A stretch of DNA of 64,000 nt from an uncultured Lachnospiraceae bacterium (GCA_945919075.1 CAMEIX010000008.1:1-64000); one strand, 5' to 3'; positions 48,414 through 58,721 are shown, counted from the first letter of the stretch. The notes: a model not told the origin generated them from the letters alone. Numbers and translations: made by a program.

Positions 48414-50140
48414 CTATCGTGCCCTGCCTCTGCTGTTTTCACCCCTCTCATTCATCTTTTCATCCTGCATTTCCATGGTCTTATCATAAATCCTCTGATA
48501 ATCCTCATACACCTCATCAAACTCCAGCTTCATTCCGCAAGCCTTCAAAACAGTCATATGAAGCTCCAGATTATAGTTATTATCATCCGGCAGGAATTGG
48601 AACAATTCTGCTTTCTCTTTATCCGTAAGAAGTGGATAAGATAAACCCATAGAATTGATTGCCTGTACAATCTCCTCTGCATGCTGTTTTATGAAATTAG
48701 CACGCATTCCTTTATACACAAGTTTCGCCACATCCATAATTTCATTTCCCTCAACATCTGACTTAACATCACGGAAGAAAGAACTTACCCTGCTATAAAC
48801 TTCATCAATGCCCACTATCCTGTCAAATTCCAGGATAGCTACCATGTCTTCCGGGCTCATACTCATGAAGCTTTCATAAGTTACAAAATTGCCTTTATCT
48901 TTAGACTCTTCTGCATCCACAAATCCCACTTCCGATAAATTCTTGTCTTCAGCATACTCTTCGGCATCAATCTCGGCTTCTACAGGCGTTTCCACTTTTC
49001 CAACAACATCCCGGTCATTCTTCACAACATCTGAAACTGCAGTAACGTCATTCGAATCTTCCCAAACAAAATCCTGCATAACCGGCTCATTCTCTGAATT
49101 CTCCGCAACGTCCATCACAGTTTCTGCCCTTTCGTCTTCATAAGGATATTCAGGCACCTGAACTGTATTACTGACTTTCTCCTCAATGCTAACCAAATCC
49201 AACATAGTAAATTGCTGTAATTCCTTCTTGTAGCCTTCCACCAGCTTCAGATTATCCTTAATCTCTCTTTTCTCAGCCTTCAAATCATCCAGTTCTTCCT
49301 GCGCCTGCATATGCCAGATTTGAAATTCACGAACATCTGCCATTGTTTTGCAGGCACGTTTACGCATACCGGATTCCTTGTAAATTTCTTTCTGGCGGTT
49401 CGAAATCCGCTCCACATCCATTCCCTTCAACACTTCATAAGCAACCAGACTTTCCACTGACTTTATATCGTTATTTACCAGAAACAGATACTCTTTCTGT
49501 AGCTGATGAAACTTCTGCAGTTCCTTCGCCATCCATGCTGCATTCTTATCAAACCGCTTCTGTTCCACCATGCGGATTCGATACATTTTGTGATAGAATT
49601 TCAGTTGGAACTCACTCAGCCCACTCCGATATAAATACAGCGGATTTGTTGAAATAAATCTTGGACGGCTGAATCCCATATCCAAATAATACTTGAAGTT
49701 TTCTTCCCCAAAACGCTCATCCAGCTTATCCAGTTGGTGATACCACCTGCCACCGGGAACCTTTACAGAAAGATATTTTCCATATTCAAACTGATACCCG
49801 ATTCTTTTCATCAGGAAAATAAAATGGTCCATACTCCCCGCATAGTTCTGACAAAAGATTGCATCTGCCAGAATCATTTCCTTAAACTGCTGCTCCTGCT
49901 CCCATTCCACGCGGGACAAATTCTTGGGTTCCCTGGCATACTCCGCAGGCATAATCTCCAGATTGTATTCCTTACAAAGCTTGTTTGTAATGGGTTGCAT
50001 CCTGCGTTTCCATTCCCCTTTGCGGTATTCATATTTTGCATCGGTAACCAGATTTACACTATTGAATATCAAATGTGCGTGCATATGGTCCTTATCGTTA
50101 TGAACCGCATACACTGCCTCATACTCATCCTTTCACTTCG
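48414..50140 (-). pseudogene. Relaxase/mobilization nuclease, 5' end truncated at the IS200 junction
   Basis: DEYEAVYAVHNDKDHMHAHLIFNSVNLVTDAKYEYRKGEWKRRMQPITNKLCKEYNL; H-x-H-x-H-type relaxase motif retained but the region upstream (N-terminal catalytic Tyr) is replaced by IS200 sequence. Confidence 0.85.
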
Positions 50141-50660
50141 TTCAAGCCATTTCGCCTTTGCCGCTTTCGCCACCCCTGGAAGGGGTTAGTTACTACTTGC
50201 TACCCCTAAAGGGGTCTTCATACTCTTTCACACTCAACTTATCGAGGGCTATATCTGCTGTCTCCTGTTCCTGAATGTATTTCTTTATTGTTTCTTCATT
50301 CTATAAAACTCGACACACTGATTTTGGGCGATATACTTACCAGCATATGAATATGATCCGGCATTAAATGTCCCTCTATAATCTCTACTCCTTTATATCC
50401 AGACAACTGTTTTATGATATCTCTGATACTTTCTTTGTATTGATTATAAACAATTTTTCTCCTATACTTAGGAGTGAACACTATGTGGTACTTACACATC
50501 CACTTGGTGTGTGCTAAACTATTTACCTTTTTGTATAACAAACACCTCGCACCCGCATAGCAGGTGGTTAATATTTCGCACGCACGCGTGCTCAACAGGT
50601 TCATGACCCGCATAAAATTAACGCCGCTCATAATAGCGGCGTTAATTTTAGCGTCAGGCG
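50140..50660 (-). mobile_element. IS200-type insertion sequence remnant
   Basis: Contains an interrupted TnpA, the terminal hairpin-rich end ACCCCTTCCAGGGGTGGCGAAAGCGG and a perfect 16-bp inverted repeat TAAAATTAACGCCGCT/AGCGGCGTTAATTTTA (50613-50650). Confidence 0.8.
50193..50560 (-). pseudogene. tnpA: IS200/IS605 Y1 transposase with internal deletion/frameshift
   Basis: KKVNSLAHTKWMCKYHIVFTPKYRRKIVYNQYKESIRDIIKQLSGYKGVEIIEGHLMPDHIHMLVSISPKISVSSFI then, out of frame, NEETIKKYIQEQETADIALDKLSVKEYEDPFRGSK; the middle segment of the family, including the region with the catalytic Tyr, is missing. Confidence 0.85.
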
Positions 50661-50757
50661 TATGGTTTGACGTTTACTTACAAGGGAACGGACGCGAAAA
50701 AAAGAAAAGCCGCATGTCTTTTCTGGGAGCATTCCCGCAATTCCTTTTTGAATTAGA

Positions 50758-50805
50758 AAAGGCGCACCCATACCAGTCATTAGGTAGGTATAAAAGTGCG
50801 CCCTC
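50758..50805 (-). terminator. Intrinsic terminator of the AAA ATPase gene
   Basis: Minus strand GGCGCAC...GTGCGCC with inner ATACC/GGTAT pairing, followed by TTTTCT. Confidence 0.7.
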
Positions 50806-50825
50806 AGTTCCTAAGGGATATATAA

Positions 50826-53198
50826 TTACGCCAATACTTCATCACTTACAAAAAAACTTTTTATGTCTGAGCACCACTTCTGAATGTTTACTTCAATGTC
50901 TTTCTTTCCTTCCAGGTGCGCCAAAACATGTTGCTTGTTTAACAAATAAATGAAACAAATTACTTCCTGTGCGGTTCTTCGTCGCTCGTTGTCGCTTAAA
51001 AAAACTAAATAATCCATATCTTCTAGACTATTGGTTCTCTCTAACATATGACTATCGCCGTTAAGTACAAGCCTGTACATTAGATTCTTGAAGTAATCAA
51101 TAAAATCTTTGTCTCCAATCTGCTGCAAGATTATATCATCACAGGAAATATCTGCTATTCCCTTTTTATATACAAATGTCGAGAATGCCTCTAACGCCCG
51201 TCTCATTGAGTTTCCAACTATCAGATCGTCATTCTCATCTTCACCACATGCATAATCATAAACAGTCTTCAAAATCTCAGAATATTCGTTTCGCTTCGTA
51301 AGACTAAATGGAATAATCTCTTTGTTTTTCAATTCTCGACAAGTGTATGTAACTTTCTTTTGTCCGTCACTTTCTCTTTTATATTCGTCGTGAACCTCAT
51401 CTCCTATTTTTTGAAGATCATATAAACACTGAAGATCATGTGTCATTAGCAGAATTTGGCTTTCAGAATTAGCTTTAATAATATCGGATACCTTTGTTTT
51501 CAGCAATGACATAATTCCCACTTTGTTTTCAAAATCAAAACTTGATACAGGGTCATCAATAACAAGAATAAGTTTTTTAGAATAACCGTCTTTCGCCTCC
51601 TGATTCATAATTAATTCCGTAAAAAAATAGCATAATGCAATAATGTTTCTTTCACCAACAGATACATTATTGGGCTTTACTGCTTTTCCATGTGCATACA
51701 ATACATACTTATCATCCTCAACCTTGATTTCCAGTCTATCCTTTGAAAAAAACACATATCGGAGACTCTTATTAATCAAGTTAACCGCAATTTTTATGTT
51801 TTTCTTCCGAGATTTCAAGTTATTCAGTTCATCATTAAGATCTTTGATTTTCTCATTGGATTTATCTAATTCTTCATCAGCTTTCTTCTGATTCTCCAAG
51901 GCTTGCTGCCATAACTCTATATCTCTGGAAACCTCATAATGTGCAATAGCTGCATTATCAGCAGTGAGATTTCTTTTCAGCGTTCCAATTCTTTTAACAG
52001 CATTATTGTAAGTTTCGATTTCTTGCTGAAGCTTAGTCCTAACCAACTCATATTGTTCAATTTTATCAATCAAGTCGCTCTCAAAATCTGTAATAGGTGT
52101 ATATGGATGGTTGATCTTTTTAAGGATAATTTCTTGTATCCTAAAAATCTCCTTATTGATTTTTTCCACTACATCTTTGCATTTTATATAATTGGGCGAG
52201 TTCAAGACATCCATGCCGGAAAAATCAACGTTTACTTCCTGTATAATGCATTTTTTGAGATTTTCCTCATGAATATCCACTTCTTTCGATAGTACTTTCT
52301 CTATACTACCAATCAAATCTCGTTTCCCCTGATCCGAGATTTCCTGAAGACAAAAGGGACATTTCTTTGTTTTTTCTTTCGAAAATACTAACTTCATTTC
52401 ATTGATTTGATCTAATTTTCCATCATCGATGAGCTGCAGAAGAGATTGCTCTCGATCTGACAGTACCGGGCTTTCGACCTTCTGTGTAAGAAGATTTTGT
52501 AATATCTTCTCATCATATGGAACATTCAATTTCACAGTACTTCTAATCTGAGCAGCTTCATTTTCCCTTACTTGCCTTAATAATTGAAGAGTCTCTTCAT
52601 AACGCTTTCTCAAATCTGCCAGTGAATCGGCAGGATGTAATGCAATAATAGAATCGATTACTTTATCCGTAACCCCAGCATTGCGCTTACCATCATTAAT
52701 AATCTTTTCGCGTTCAGCCCAATGTCCGTCCCCAGACAATCCGTGGTTAATCTGAAATCTACAATAACTTGGAGATTTTTTGTTATCTCTGTCTTTAAAT
52801 TCGTCAGAAGCAGTTTTAAGTTCTGTATTTCTTTTGGATTCCGCCTCAATTCTGAGTTGCAAATCCATTATCTTATCTTCAAGATTACCTAACTCGCCCA
52901 AAAGAACGATTGTATTTAGCCCGTCATCTCGAATCTTCACACGAGAATTAACATAATCTTCATTAAACACGTGAATACACTGAGTGTCCGTGAAAACAGA
53001 GTCTTCTTGATCATATAATGTGGCTTGGACTATATCATCAACAGTATCCCCTTTCGACTTACGCACCGCCTTAGAAATTGTACTCTTTCCGGAACCATTT
53101 TTCCCGTAAAGAATTGATATTCTGTCTTCGTGCATAAATAATTCTAACTCGGATTCTTCAGAAAAGAAACCACCTTTAAACTTTACTTTTTTTAACAT
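50826..53198 (-). CDS. AAA_13-type ATPase (RloC/PrrC-like SMC-like ATPase)
   Basis: ISILYGKNGSGKSTISKAVRKSKGD, CPFCLQE zinc-hook-like, coiled coils, NVSVGERNIIALCYFFTELI, LILVIDDPVSSFDFENKVGIM, LLMTHDLQCLYDLQ, RRALEAFSTFVY. Confidence 0.85.
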   Translation of the reverse strand: MLKKVKFKGGFFSEESELELFMHEDRISILYGKNGSGKSTISKAVRKSKGDTVDDIVQATLYDQEDSVFTDTQCIHVFNEDYVNSRVKIRDDGLNTIVLLGELGNLEDKIMDLQLRIEAESKRNTELKTASDEFKDRDNKKSPSYCRFQINHGLSGDGHWAEREKIINDGKRNAGVTDKVIDSIIALHPADSLADLRKRYEETLQLLRQVRENEAAQIRSTVKLNVPYDEKILQNLLTQKVESPVLSDREQSLLQLIDDGKLDQINEMKLVFSKEKTKKCPFCLQEISDQGKRDLIGSIEKVLSKEVDIHEENLKKCIIQEVNVDFSGMDVLNSPNYIKCKDVVEKINKEIFRIQEIILKKINHPYTPITDFESDLIDKIEQYELVRTKLQQEIETYNNAVKRIGTLKRNLTADNAAIAHYEVSRDIELWQQALENQKKADEELDKSNEKIKDLNDELNNLKSRKKNIKIAVNLINKSLRYVFFSKDRLEIKVEDDKYVLYAHGKAVKPNNVSVGERNIIALCYFFTELIMNQEAKDGYSKKLILVIDDPVSSFDFENKVGIMSLLKTKVSDIIKANSESQILLMTHDLQCLYDLQKIGDEVHDEYKRESDGQKKVTYTCRELKNKEIIPFSLTKRNEYSEILKTVYDYACGEDENDDLIVGNSMRRALEAFSTFVYKKGIADISCDDIILQQIGDKDFIDYFKNLMYRLVLNGDSHMLERTNSLEDMDYLVFLSDNERRRTAQEVICFIYLLNKQHVLAHLEGKKDIEVNIQKWCSDIKSFFVSDEVLA

Positions 53199-53502
53199 TT
53201 GCCTCTCCCTCACATATTAATTCTCACTCTTCTGAACTGGGATATACACCATCTTCAGAGGTATCATAACAAGGTTCTCTTTAGATGTATCAGAGAATAC
53301 ATCCTTGTATTTTATAGTAGTCATTACATTTTATAATAATTATATCATAAATCTTTTCACTTTCAACAAAATTCTACATTTTCTGCCCTCATAAAAAACT
53401 AAAATACTAATAACACTATGAACTTACAGCCATGAGGATAACCTTCAGTTCCACGGCTTAACGCTTTAACCTTTTCCATGGATTTCTTCCGACCAAAACA
53501 AA

Positions 53503-53548
53503 AACAGCACCCCGGCAGCGACCTTTCTGATCCGCCACCGAAGTGCTA
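53503..53548 (-). terminator. Intrinsic terminator of the GNAT gene
   Basis: Minus strand AGCACTTCGGTGGCGG...CTGCCGGGGTGCTGTTTTTG. Confidence 0.65.
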
Positions 53549-53562
53549 TTTAACCATTTTCC

Positions 53563-54321
53563 TTATACAACCTCATATGCCACATAATCATGCCAATATT
53601 CATAGCCCAGTTTTTCTGCCAGGTGCACCGATTTTTTGTTCTGTGCATCCCAGCTTGGATACAGACCTTCTTTAAGACAGTTCAGTATCAGAGCGGAGCA
53701 TGCTACGGTTGCCAGATGCTTTCTTCTCTCCGCCTCCACCGTATCCACCTCTATCTCAATTCCTTCTTTATACCGGGTATACGAAGAAGCACCTGCCACA
53801 ATTTCTCCATCTTTTAGGATTACCATTCCCCTTCCATATTCCAGATACTTATCTTTACTTTCAAAGGATGAAACAAAATCTGCCGTTGCCGGACTTTCCA
53901 GACATTTATCGTAAAGCCTATCATCTATCGGTTTCAGTTCATATCCCTCGGGAAGCATTTTCACCATATCCTGCAGTTTATTTACATCGAACCTGGTGTC
54001 TTTCCTGATGGCATATCTTGTAACTTTCTTGGCATCCGGGTAGCATTTTTCGATCATTTCTGCCCATTCTTCATTTTGCGGGGTCATAATAACAAAGCCG
54101 TCCGGTTTGTTCCTTACTAATTCTTCGTTTACTTCCCCTGCATAAAAGGCAAAGCAGCCAACAAATGCACAGGCCGATCTTGGATGCTCCAAATCGGTTA
54201 CAAATATCTTTCCCATTACCTGCTGGACACAGGAGTAAATCAGGGTTTCTTCCCATCCTGCAAATATCGGTTCTGCTTTTTGGGTATCCTTCAATTCATA
54301 AACCATTCTTTTCTTCCTCAA
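53563..54321 (-). CDS. GNAT family N-acetyltransferase
   Basis: GMVILKDGEIVAGASSYTRYKEGIEIEVDTVEAERRKHLATVACSALILNCLKEGLYPSWDAQNKKSVHLAEKLGYE. Confidence 0.88.
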   Translation of the reverse strand: MRKKRMVYELKDTQKAEPIFAGWEETLIYSCVQQVMGKIFVTDLEHPRSACAFVGCFAFYAGEVNEELVRNKPDGFVIMTPQNEEWAEMIEKCYPDAKKVTRYAIRKDTRFDVNKLQDMVKMLPEGYELKPIDDRLYDKCLESPATADFVSSFESKDKYLEYGRGMVILKDGEIVAGASSYTRYKEGIEIEVDTVEAERRKHLATVACSALILNCLKEGLYPSWDAQNKKSVHLAEKLGYEYWHDYVAYEVV

Positions 54322-56168
54322 TCTTCCTCAGGAGTATGTATATTTTCTTCCTCTTTCTTTATTTTCTCACCCAGAAGTTCTTTTCTTTCCGCCTTAAAAT
54401 TCTTGCTTATAATATTCTGCGGCAGAACAATGATTTTCTGGGAACGCATGGTATTAAGAGCCTCCTTTGGAATTTCCAGAAACTCTGCCATCTGTTCTAC
54501 AGTGGCATCCGGTTTAAAGGTACGCCGGCGAAGGGAGCCAAATTTCAAGCGGTTGTATTCCTTCCAGAACAACATTACCACAACCTCTACTAAGAGGATT
54601 ATAAATGTTATAAAGAGCAAATGTTTTGTCTCCTGAAGCATCTCCACTGTATAAATCCAGAATGTAAACGGTGTCTTTCCCATTGCCAGACATGTAAAGC
54701 CGTAAATAACATAGAAGAAGTAAACCAGAATGAAAGCCCATGCGAGACCGGACAGGATAACCTCCAAGATTTTCTTCCACCAGACCTGTTTCCCGTCAAT
54801 AATATCTCTCTCTTTCTTTTCTGATTCCTCTCCTGAAGTATCCTCATCCGGCAGGTGAATGGTTACGGTGGTTTCATCGCCATCACTTACCTCACAAATA
54901 GTGAGGTCATCCGAGGAGGTATCAATTCCTCTGTCCGGGCTCTTCCAGGTGGCAAGTTTTTTCCTTTTCCTCATCAGGGTTCCCGGTAATGCCATAAGAG
55001 CCACCAATCCGTTTATCACCCAGTATATGACCGGGTACCAGGCCGCAGATATCATGTATTTGAATATTCCCTTATCGTATCGCCGTTCCAGACAAAGTGC
55101 CACCACAAACTGCACCATGCAGATTACGGAAAGGAACTGTGACTTCCACAGATAAGGCATATAACTTCCTATATTGTAGCAAAGCTTGAAAATCTCGGTA
55201 ATCGTAAGCAGTAACCATAACAGAACCCAGATTAGCGACATGACCTGTTCGAAATACACCGGGTACATGCGCCGGCGTCTCCAGCTTCGAAAGATTCCGG
55301 CATGGCGGAACATAACTTCCTGTCCTCCCTGTGCCCACCTTTTTCTCTGTTTGATTAGTCCTTTCAGAGTTTCCGGCACTAACATCCAGCAAAGTGCGTT
55401 GGGTTCATACCGGATATCCCAGAAATTTCGTTCCAGTTTCCAGGTCACTGCTATATCCTCCGTGACCATGTCCCTGTCCCAAAGTCCACAGTCCAACAAG
55501 GCCTGCTTGCGATAGGCTACCACTACACCGGATACTGTCATCATTTTTCCCCAGATTCGTTGTGTTCTCTTTATCAGGGAAATAATGCTTGCATACTCAC
55601 ACAATTGTATTTTGGCAAAAAGAGAACTGCGATTGCGCACCCTGGGGTTGCCGGTGACGGCTCCCACTCTTTCTCCGTTATTTTCATTTAAGAAATGAGC
55701 CATCATATAACGGATACAGTCTTTATCCAGATAGGAATCTCCATCCACACATACCAGATATTCCCCTTTGGATGCCATAAAGCCCAAATATAATGCATTG
55801 GCCTTTCCACAGTTTTCCTGAAGGTCAATACATCTTACCCTATCATATTTTTCTGCCAGTGCTTTGGCGTAAAGGGCTGTATCATCCGAACTTCCATCAT
55901 TGATAATCAGGATTTCATAGTTTGGATAGTTCATTTCGTTGAGCCTCTTTACCACTTCCAAAAGATTAGCTGATTCATTGAATGCCGGTACCAGTACCGA
56001 AACCATGGGCGTGGATGGAAGCGGCAGGGGATCTTTCCTTTCTATGCGAAAATAATAAATCACACCCCCGACAATCCAAAGCAATCCCATGATAATCGGA
56101 TACCAGAATACAATCAGCTCTATAATTCGAAAATGATTCAGCACAAATTGAAATATGCTTTCCATCAT
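54318..56168 (-). CDS. Family 2 glycosyltransferase (poly-GlcNAc synthase-like)
   Basis: PMVSVLVPAFNESANLLEVVKRL, YEILIINDGSSDDT, VCVDGDSYLD, QRKRWAQGGQEVM (QxxRW); several TM segments. Confidence 0.93.
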   Translation of the reverse strand: MMESIFQFVLNHFRIIELIVFWYPIIMGLLWIVGGVIYYFRIERKDPLPLPSTPMVSVLVPAFNESANLLEVVKRLNEMNYPNYEILIINDGSSDDTALYAKALAEKYDRVRCIDLQENCGKANALYLGFMASKGEYLVCVDGDSYLDKDCIRYMMAHFLNENNGERVGAVTGNPRVRNRSSLFAKIQLCEYASIISLIKRTQRIWGKMMTVSGVVVAYRKQALLDCGLWDRDMVTEDIAVTWKLERNFWDIRYEPNALCWMLVPETLKGLIKQRKRWAQGGQEVMFRHAGIFRSWRRRRMYPVYFEQVMSLIWVLLWLLLTITEIFKLCYNIGSYMPYLWKSQFLSVICMVQFVVALCLERRYDKGIFKYMISAAWYPVIYWVINGLVALMALPGTLMRKRKKLATWKSPDRGIDTSSDDLTICEVSDGDETTVTIHLPDEDTSGEESEKKERDIIDGKQVWWKKILEVILSGLAWAFILVYFFYVIYGFTCLAMGKTPFTFWIYTVEMLQETKHLLFITFIILLVEVVVMLFWKEYNRLKFGSLRRRTFKPDATVEQMAEFLEIPKEALNTMRSQKIIVLPQNIISKNFKAERKELLGEKIKKEEENIHTPEED

Positions 56169-56273
56169 ACAGATAATATCTCCTTTTCGGTTTCTTAACT
56201 TTTATCGTCCAAAATTTGGTATTAATTAACCGGTCTGAAAGTAAAATGGCTGTAAGATGTCTAGTGGCTGAAT

Positions 56274-57152
56274 CTATGATTGAAAGCCGGACAGTATTTC
56301 TTTTATCATTCTAATACCTTCTGATACATATTTGTTCTTATGTATTACCATATGAATATTTCGTGTAACGGTGATTCCCTCTATAGGTAAAATCACCATG
56401 ATCCCTTCGTCACACTCCTTTTCGATTACTCTCTTGGAAAAGACGGCAATGCCTCTTCCCCTTATGACTGCATTTTTGATAGCTTCGGTATTGGTACTGT
56501 AAAATGTCTTATTAAGCTGCAGTCCATACTCTTCGAAGATTCTTTCTATCTGATTTCTTTCGGTACTTCCGCTTTCCCTGCTTATGTAGTTTTGGCCCCT
56601 TAACTTTTCCAAGGTTACTCTTTTCTCTCCGGCAAGCGGATGATTTTTGCCGCATACTACCACCAGTTCATCCCTGCATACCGGTGTGGTAGTAAGATCC
56701 TTACTCTCAATGATGCCTTCTACAATTCCCAAATCTACTTCATTACAAAGAACCGCCTTTTCAATGGCGGAAGAATTGGCAACCACTACCCGGATTTCGC
56801 AATCCGGCATTCGTTCCTCTGCCTCATCCAGAATATCGTTAATCAGGCAGGTCCCGACGGATACACTGCACCCGATACGAAGACTGGTCTTCTTTTTCGC
56901 CTGCCCGATTGCTTCCTCCATCTGATGAAAGGAATCCAGAATATGACGGGAAAAAGAGAGCATAAGCTCCCCTTCCTTTGTCAGATATATTTTTTGTGAA
57001 AGTCTTTCAAACAATTTTACTCCGTAGTATTTCTCCAATTCCGAAACTGCCTGACTTACGGAGGGCTGCGAAATATGCATTTTCTTTGCTGCCATACTCA
57101 TACTGCCCTCGTCTGCCACTGTGGTAAAAATTTTCAAATGTCGGATTGTCAT
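56274..57152 (-). CDS. LysR family transcriptional regulator
   Basis: MTIRHLKIFTTVADEGSMSMAAKKMHISQPSVSQAVSELEKYYGVKLFER. Confidence 0.95.
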   Translation of the reverse strand: MTIRHLKIFTTVADEGSMSMAAKKMHISQPSVSQAVSELEKYYGVKLFERLSQKIYLTKEGELMLSFSRHILDSFHQMEEAIGQAKKKTSLRIGCSVSVGTCLINDILDEAEERMPDCEIRVVVANSSAIEKAVLCNEVDLGIVEGIIESKDLTTTPVCRDELVVVCGKNHPLAGEKRVTLEKLRGQNYISRESGSTERNQIERIFEEYGLQLNKTFYSTNTEAIKNAVIRGRGIAVFSKRVIEKECDEGIMVILPIEGITVTRNIHMVIHKNKYVSEGIRMIKEILSGFQS

Positions 57153-57166
57153 GTTTTCCTCCTAAC

Positions 57167-57739
57167 CTACACTGCTCCCATAAGGGTATAAATAATGGTT
57201 CCCACTACACCACTGCCAAGAATAATGGTGATGGCATTCATCTTGAATTTTCGCAGTAAAAAGAGTGCCACGGCAAAAATTCCAAGCTCTACTACTCTGA
57301 TATTACTAAGCACCACTTCCTTAAGTTCTGTCTGAAACAGTCCCAGAACAAGAATGGAGGCACCTGCGGATGCTATCAGGGCAACCACCGCCGGTCTCAT
57401 GGCTCCGAGAACTACCTGCACACCGTTTACACTGCGGTATTTATAATAAAAATGTGCTAAAATCAGGCAGATGCAGAAGGATGGAATAATACAGCCGATG
57501 GAACAGATTAGAACCCCCGGAACTCCCGCTAATCTCATTCCCACAAAGGTGGCAGAATTAATGGAGATTGGTCCCGGTGTCATCTCTGCCACGGTAATCA
57601 GGTCTGAAAATTCTTCCAATGTCATTAACCCGTAAATATTTACGATTTGTTCCTGAATTAGTGGAATGGCGGCGTATCCGCCTCCCACGCTGAATAATCC
57701 TACTTGAATGAATGCAAAAAATAATTTCAATAATATCAT
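57167..57739 (-). CDS. Chromate transporter family protein, half 2
   Basis: LFFAFIQVGLFSVGGGYAAIPLIQEQIV, AEMTPGPISINSATFVGMRLAGVPG. Confidence 0.94.
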   Translation of the reverse strand: MILLKLFFAFIQVGLFSVGGGYAAIPLIQEQIVNIYGLMTLEEFSDLITVAEMTPGPISINSATFVGMRLAGVPGVLICSIGCIIPSFCICLILAHFYYKYRSVNGVQVVLGAMRPAVVALIASAGASILVLGLFQTELKEVVLSNIRVVELGIFAVALFLLRKFKMNAITIILGSGVVGTIIYTLMGAV

Positions 57740-58312
57740 TTATACCACCCTGCCTTTCTTTTTGCCAGCTAAAACCAAGTCGATTAAACCAATTCCCAGA
57801 CAGGACAAAATCACGATCATGGCACTGACATCTAAAATATAGGTTGCAACGAATGCAATAATCATCATGGCAATATATAAAAATCTTCTGGTTTTTAGTA
57901 CATTCCCTGCCAGGTTGATTACCACATCAAATATGACGGCTGCCACACCGGCTCTCATAACCTGGAGTGCTACGGAAATATAGGGGTTGGTGCGAAACTG
58001 TTCATAAAACAGGGATATGACGGAAATAATAATCATGGGAGGAAGAATGGTTCCCAGTATAGCCGTTAAGGATCCTACGATTCCGGCCATCCTGTATCCG
58101 ATGATAACGGATGCATTTACCGGAAGCGGTCCCGGTGAGGACTGGGTAATGGCAGTCACATCCAACATTTCATCCTCTTCAAACCATTTCAATTCATCCA
58201 CAAATTTCTTTTTCATAAGGGAAACAATTACAAAACCGCCGCCAAAGGTACAGGCACTTAACACAAACATGGTCTTAAAAAGTTTTCCCAGTTTACTGTA
58301 ATCTTTTTTCAT
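57740..58312 (-). CDS. Chromate transporter family protein, half 1
   Basis: LFKTMFVLSACTFGGGFVIVSLMKKKFVDEL, ITQSSPGPLPVNASVIIGYRMAGIVG. Confidence 0.94.
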   Translation of the reverse strand: MKKDYSKLGKLFKTMFVLSACTFGGGFVIVSLMKKKFVDELKWFEEDEMLDVTAITQSSPGPLPVNASVIIGYRMAGIVGSLTAILGTILPPMIIISVISLFYEQFRTNPYISVALQVMRAGVAAVIFDVVINLAGNVLKTRRFLYIAMMIIAFVATYILDVSAMIVILSCLGIGLIDLVLAGKKKGRVV

Positions 58313-58448
58313 AACGGACTCCTTCGCTTCGCATTTCGTGTCTTCGGGATTTCAATCATCTCATCACCGAACAGGTATACATTAACACAATGCATAGTAT
58401 ATGTAAAATACATATGTTTTATATATCATATAACTATTTACCTATAGA

Positions 58449-58628
58449 AAGCCATATCAGCAATACGTTCCACATCACGGTTCGTTACCCTCGTTTCCCA
58501 TCAGTTTTATTTGCGAGGCATCGACGACGATAAAAGCGTTTGTCGTCTAATGCCTCACAAAAAATTCGGGTAACTTGGTCTCTCACCTATCGATGTGGAC
58601 CATGTATTGCTGTTAAGGCTGTCTTTTT
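58449..58628 (+). ncRNA. Candidate rod-like structured RNA or MITE-like inverted repeat element
   Basis: Nested complementary arms AGCC/GGCT, CAGCAATAC/GTATTGCTG, TCCACATC/GATGTGGA, GTTACCC/GGGTAAC, GAGGCAT/ATGCCTC, GACGAC/GTCGTC, then TCTTTTTTA on the + strand. Confidence 0.5.
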
Positions 58629-58721
58629 TACTATTTTCATCTTTTTCACGTAGGCATGGGAGAAAAAATGGATTATAATGAATGTACCGCGAAGAATCTT
58701 ACAAAAAAGGAGACGGAATAT

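Noticed and set aside
50826-53198. Calling the AAA ATPase a bona fide anticodon nuclease
   Set aside because: The R-x3-E-x7-H triad was not found with correct spacing.
53410-53480. Possible right-end att site near ACAGCCATGAGGATAACCTTCAGTTCCACGGCTTAACG
   Set aside because: Located at the boundary between the defence island and chromosomal genes, but I found no matching sequence near 18.8 kb, so no att claim is supported.
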